Assembly: GCA_964452115.1 (NCBI GenBank)
Contig: CAYVKY010000122.1
Coordinates: forward strand, 1-6,954
Length of the DNA: 6,954 nucleotides
Source: CAYVKY01 sp964452115
Lineage (GTDB): Bacteria > Bacteroidota > Ignavibacteria > Tepidaquicellales > Tepidaquicellaceae
Reading direction: 5' to 3'
In this document: piece after piece, positions 4,819 through 6,954 of the stretch
Numbering within the stretch: position 1 is the stretch's first letter
How the letters are laid out: each line of letters opens with the position of its first letter
Program-made: the position numbers and the translations under genes
The notes under the pieces: generated by a model
Database searches by the model: none
Told to the model about the DNA's origin: nothing
The model's input: the letters and a program-made list of their open reading frames with translations, nothing else

Positions 4819-6954
4819 ATGCTGAGTAATCTTAACAGAAAAAAATTGGAGGAGCTTCTTCTTAACTGCAGGAAGCATCTTAATGTTGCAAAAATAGATG
4901 AAAACCTGATTTCAAATGCATTCAGGTTTTCGCTTGATGCACATAAAAACGATAAAAGATTATCAGGGGAACCCTATTTTTCACATCCGTACGAAGTGGC
5001 AATGATTCTTGCAAAGGAAATGCCGATAGATGATATATCGGTTGCGGCAGCGCTTTTGCACGACGTTGTGGAAGATACAAATTTTACCATCGAAGATATC
5101 CGTGCTGAATTCGGAAAGGAAGTTGCTGAAATTGTTGACGGCGCCACGAAGATGGAAGGCATTTTTGAAAATTATGAAATCAAAGCGGTTGAGTCGTACA
5201 GAAAACTTCTGTTTTCGATGACAACCGATATCAGGATTATATTAGTAAAATTTGCAGACAGGCTTCACAACCTCCGCACGCTTGAATTTCTGCCGCCTTC
5301 GCGTCAGGTGAGAATCGCGCAGGAAACACTGGAAATATTTGCGCCTTTTGCAAACAGGTTCGGACTGTCAAATCTGAAATCGGAAATGGAAGACCTGTCA
5401 TTCAAGTATCTTGACAGGCCTGTGTATGATGAACTTGCGAAAAAAATCAAAGAGAAAAGAAGAGAGCGCGATAAATTCCTGAAACATTTTATTGCACCCA
5501 TTGAAGAATCTCTTAAGGCAGAAAAATTTTCATTCGAAATCAACGGCAGGGCAAAGCATATTTACAGCATTTATAAAAAAATGCTTTCAAGAAATAAAAC
5601 TTTCGACGAGATATATGATTTGTTTGCAGTGAGAGTGATTCTCGATACTGATAATAAATACGACTGCTTTTCCGCTTACGGAATAATTTCTCAGATTTAC
5701 ATTCCCGTTCCCGAAAGATTCAAGGATTACATTTCTCTGCCTAAGCAAAACGGCTATCAGTCCATCCACACCACCGTTGTTTCAAAGGAAGGTAAAATGG
5801 TGGAAGTGCAGATAAGAACCAAAGAGATGCACGAGGTAGCCGAGAAAGGTATTGCGGCGCACTGGAAGTACAAAGAAAATGTAAAAATCAGCGATAAGAA
5901 ACTTGATGAATGGATGCGGTGGATAAGGGAACTGATAGAAAATGCGGGTAAGGAAAAATCCGATTCACAGGTGCTTTTCGAGAATTTCAAAATGGATTTG
6001 TATCAGGATGAAATTTACTGTTTCACTCCGAAAGGCGAATTGAAAATTCTTCCGAGCGGCTCCACTCCGCTGGATTTTGCATTTGCAATTCACACCGAAA
6101 TCGGAAAGCGCTGCATAGGTGCAAAGGTTAACGGAAAAATTATCAGCCTTGATACACCGTTGAAAAGCGGCGGGCAGGTGGAAATAATTACATCCAAAAA
6201 TCAGTATCCGAAAAAAGACTGGGAAAAATTTGTTGTCACGCAAAAAGCAAAATCCGATTTACGGAAATATTTTAATTCCGAAAAAAGGGAACTTGCCAAA
6301 AAGGGAAAGGAAATATTTGTAAAACAGCTGAAGAAAAACAAGCTTCATATAAATGACGATGAACTTACAAAACTTGTACAGAAATTAAAATATAAGGATT
6401 TGCTCGATTTCTATTATTACACCGCGCTTGACGAGAAAAAGACTGAAGAAGTAATAGATGTAATTATGCACAAAATTCAGCAGGAAGACCACGCGGCACT
6501 TCCGGTTGAAGGCGAACTCAAATACGATAAATTCCTTAGCAAGGCGCGTGCATCGTCATCCGGAATATACATCGGTTCGGACAGCAATAAGCAGCAAATC
6601 GAAGGACTTAAATATGACTTTGCAAAATGCTGCAACCCGATTCCGGGAGATGACGTAATCGGATATATTTCAAAAACCGAAGGCATAAAAATTCACAGGC
6701 GCAACTGCAGCAACATCATAAATCTTTATCTGATGGAGCCGAACAGGATAGTGGATGTGAACTGGGGTGACCCGGGAGAGCTTGAATTTACAGGCGGCAT
6801 AAGGCTTATCGGCGAAGACAAACCCGGTATCATAAATGAAATCACCGAGATGATTTCCAAGTCATTCAAAGTGAATATTAAAAGTATGAACGTTTACACC
6901 AAGGGTTCAATGTTCGAAGGCACAATGACTCTGAGCGTCGAAAATGTCCGCCAG
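4819..6954 (+). CDS. Bifunctional (p)ppGpp synthetase/hydrolase (Rel/SpoT), 3' partial
   Basis: This is a long RelA/SpoT homologue that makes and degrades the stringent-response alarmone (p)ppGpp. 712 codons are visible and the frame is still open at the window edge; full-length relatives suggest only a few tens of residues are missing. The HD hydrolase has Arg47 (KRLSGEPY), His56, His81-Asp82 (HDVVEDT) and Asp147/Asn151 (FADRLHN), so it appears active. The synthetase has Asp267 (YDLFAVRV), RFKD (300-303), GYQSIHT (312-318) and Glu329 (VEVQIRT). The RxKD form, rather than the ExDD of monofunctional RelA, marks the bifunctional class. Then follow TGS (about 397-460), a helical region, the zinc-finger-like CC domain (Cys604, Cys605, His626, Cys630) and ACT (from about 655). 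The ATG has only a weak GGA upstream. It begins 73 nt after upp, behind the inverted repeat. Confidence 0.97.
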   Translation, partial: MLSNLNRKKLEELLLNCRKHLNVAKIDENLISNAFRFSLDAHKNDKRLSGEPYFSHPYEVAMILAKEMPIDDISVAAALLHDVVEDTNFTIEDIRAEFGKEVAEIVDGATKMEGIFENYEIKAVESYRKLLFSMTTDIRIILVKFADRLHNLRTLEFLPPSRQVRIAQETLEIFAPFANRFGLSNLKSEMEDLSFKYLDRPVYDELAKKIKEKRRERDKFLKHFIAPIEESLKAEKFSFEINGRAKHIYSIYKKMLSRNKTFDEIYDLFAVRVILDTDNKYDCFSAYGIISQIYIPVPERFKDYISLPKQNGYQSIHTTVVSKEGKMVEVQIRTKEMHEVAEKGIAAHWKYKENVKISDKKLDEWMRWIRELIENAGKEKSDSQVLFENFKMDLYQDEIYCFTPKGELKILPSGSTPLDFAFAIHTEIGKRCIGAKVNGKIISLDTPLKSGGQVEIITSKNQYPKKDWEKFVVTQKAKSDLRKYFNSEKRELAKKGKEIFVKQLKKNKLHINDDELTKLVQKLKYKDLLDFYYYTALDEKKTEEVIDVIMHKIQQEDHAALPVEGELKYDKFLSKARASSSGIYIGSDSNKQQIEGLKYDFAKCCNPIPGDDVIGYISKTEGIKIHRRNCSNIINLYLMEPNRIVDVNWGDPGELEFTGGIRLIGEDKPGIINEITEMISKSFKVNIKSMNVYTKGSMFEGTMTLSVENVRQ

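Noticed and set aside
5965..6243. Minus-strand open frames within the rel gene
   Set aside because: The plus strand here encodes conserved TGS-domain sequence in a continuous Rel/SpoT frame; the opposite frames have no family features.

Overview
This is an ordinary-looking chromosomal segment from an AT-rich bacterium. It holds six protein genes and one tRNA gene in two divergent blocks. Two promoters fit the Bacteroidota-type pattern (a TTG or TTTG element, 20 bp, then a TAnnTTTG-like element). No start codon has a strong Shine-Dalgarno sequence, and there is a lipoprotein of a kind common in that group. Together these suggest the Bacteroidota/Ignavibacteria-Chlorobi (FCB) lineage. The lineage call is inference; no rRNA is present to confirm it.

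Left block, minus strand (48-2835): a tRNA-Val(UAC) gene is followed after only 15 nt by livM, livG and livF. These encode one permease and both ATPases of a branched-chain amino acid (LIV/HAAT type) ABC importer. livM and livG overlap by 4 bp and livG and livF are 9 nt apart, so the three are one tightly coupled unit. The only promoter-like sequence seen lies upstream of the tRNA, so the tRNA and the transporter may share a transcript. The usual second permease (livH) and the periplasmic binding protein are not in the window.

Right block, plus strand (3064-6954): a putative lipoprotein of unknown function is followed after 17 nt by upp (uracil phosphoribosyltransferase). After a 73-nt gap comes a long (p)ppGpp synthetase/hydrolase gene (rel/spoT type), cut by the window end within its C-terminal ACT domain. 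The gap before the rel gene holds a perfect inverted repeat with 12-bp arms, ending 11 nt before the start codon and overlapping a possible promoter -7 element.

The spacer between the blocks (2836-3063) holds two divergent promoter candidates and a 17-bp palindrome. No mobile element, CRISPR array, phage gene or defence system was found, and I see no clearly new system. The points most worth a second look are the tRNA-Val/valine-transporter arrangement, the inverted repeat before the rel gene, a related AT-rich motif at the lipoprotein promoter, and an extra two-helix segment in LivM.
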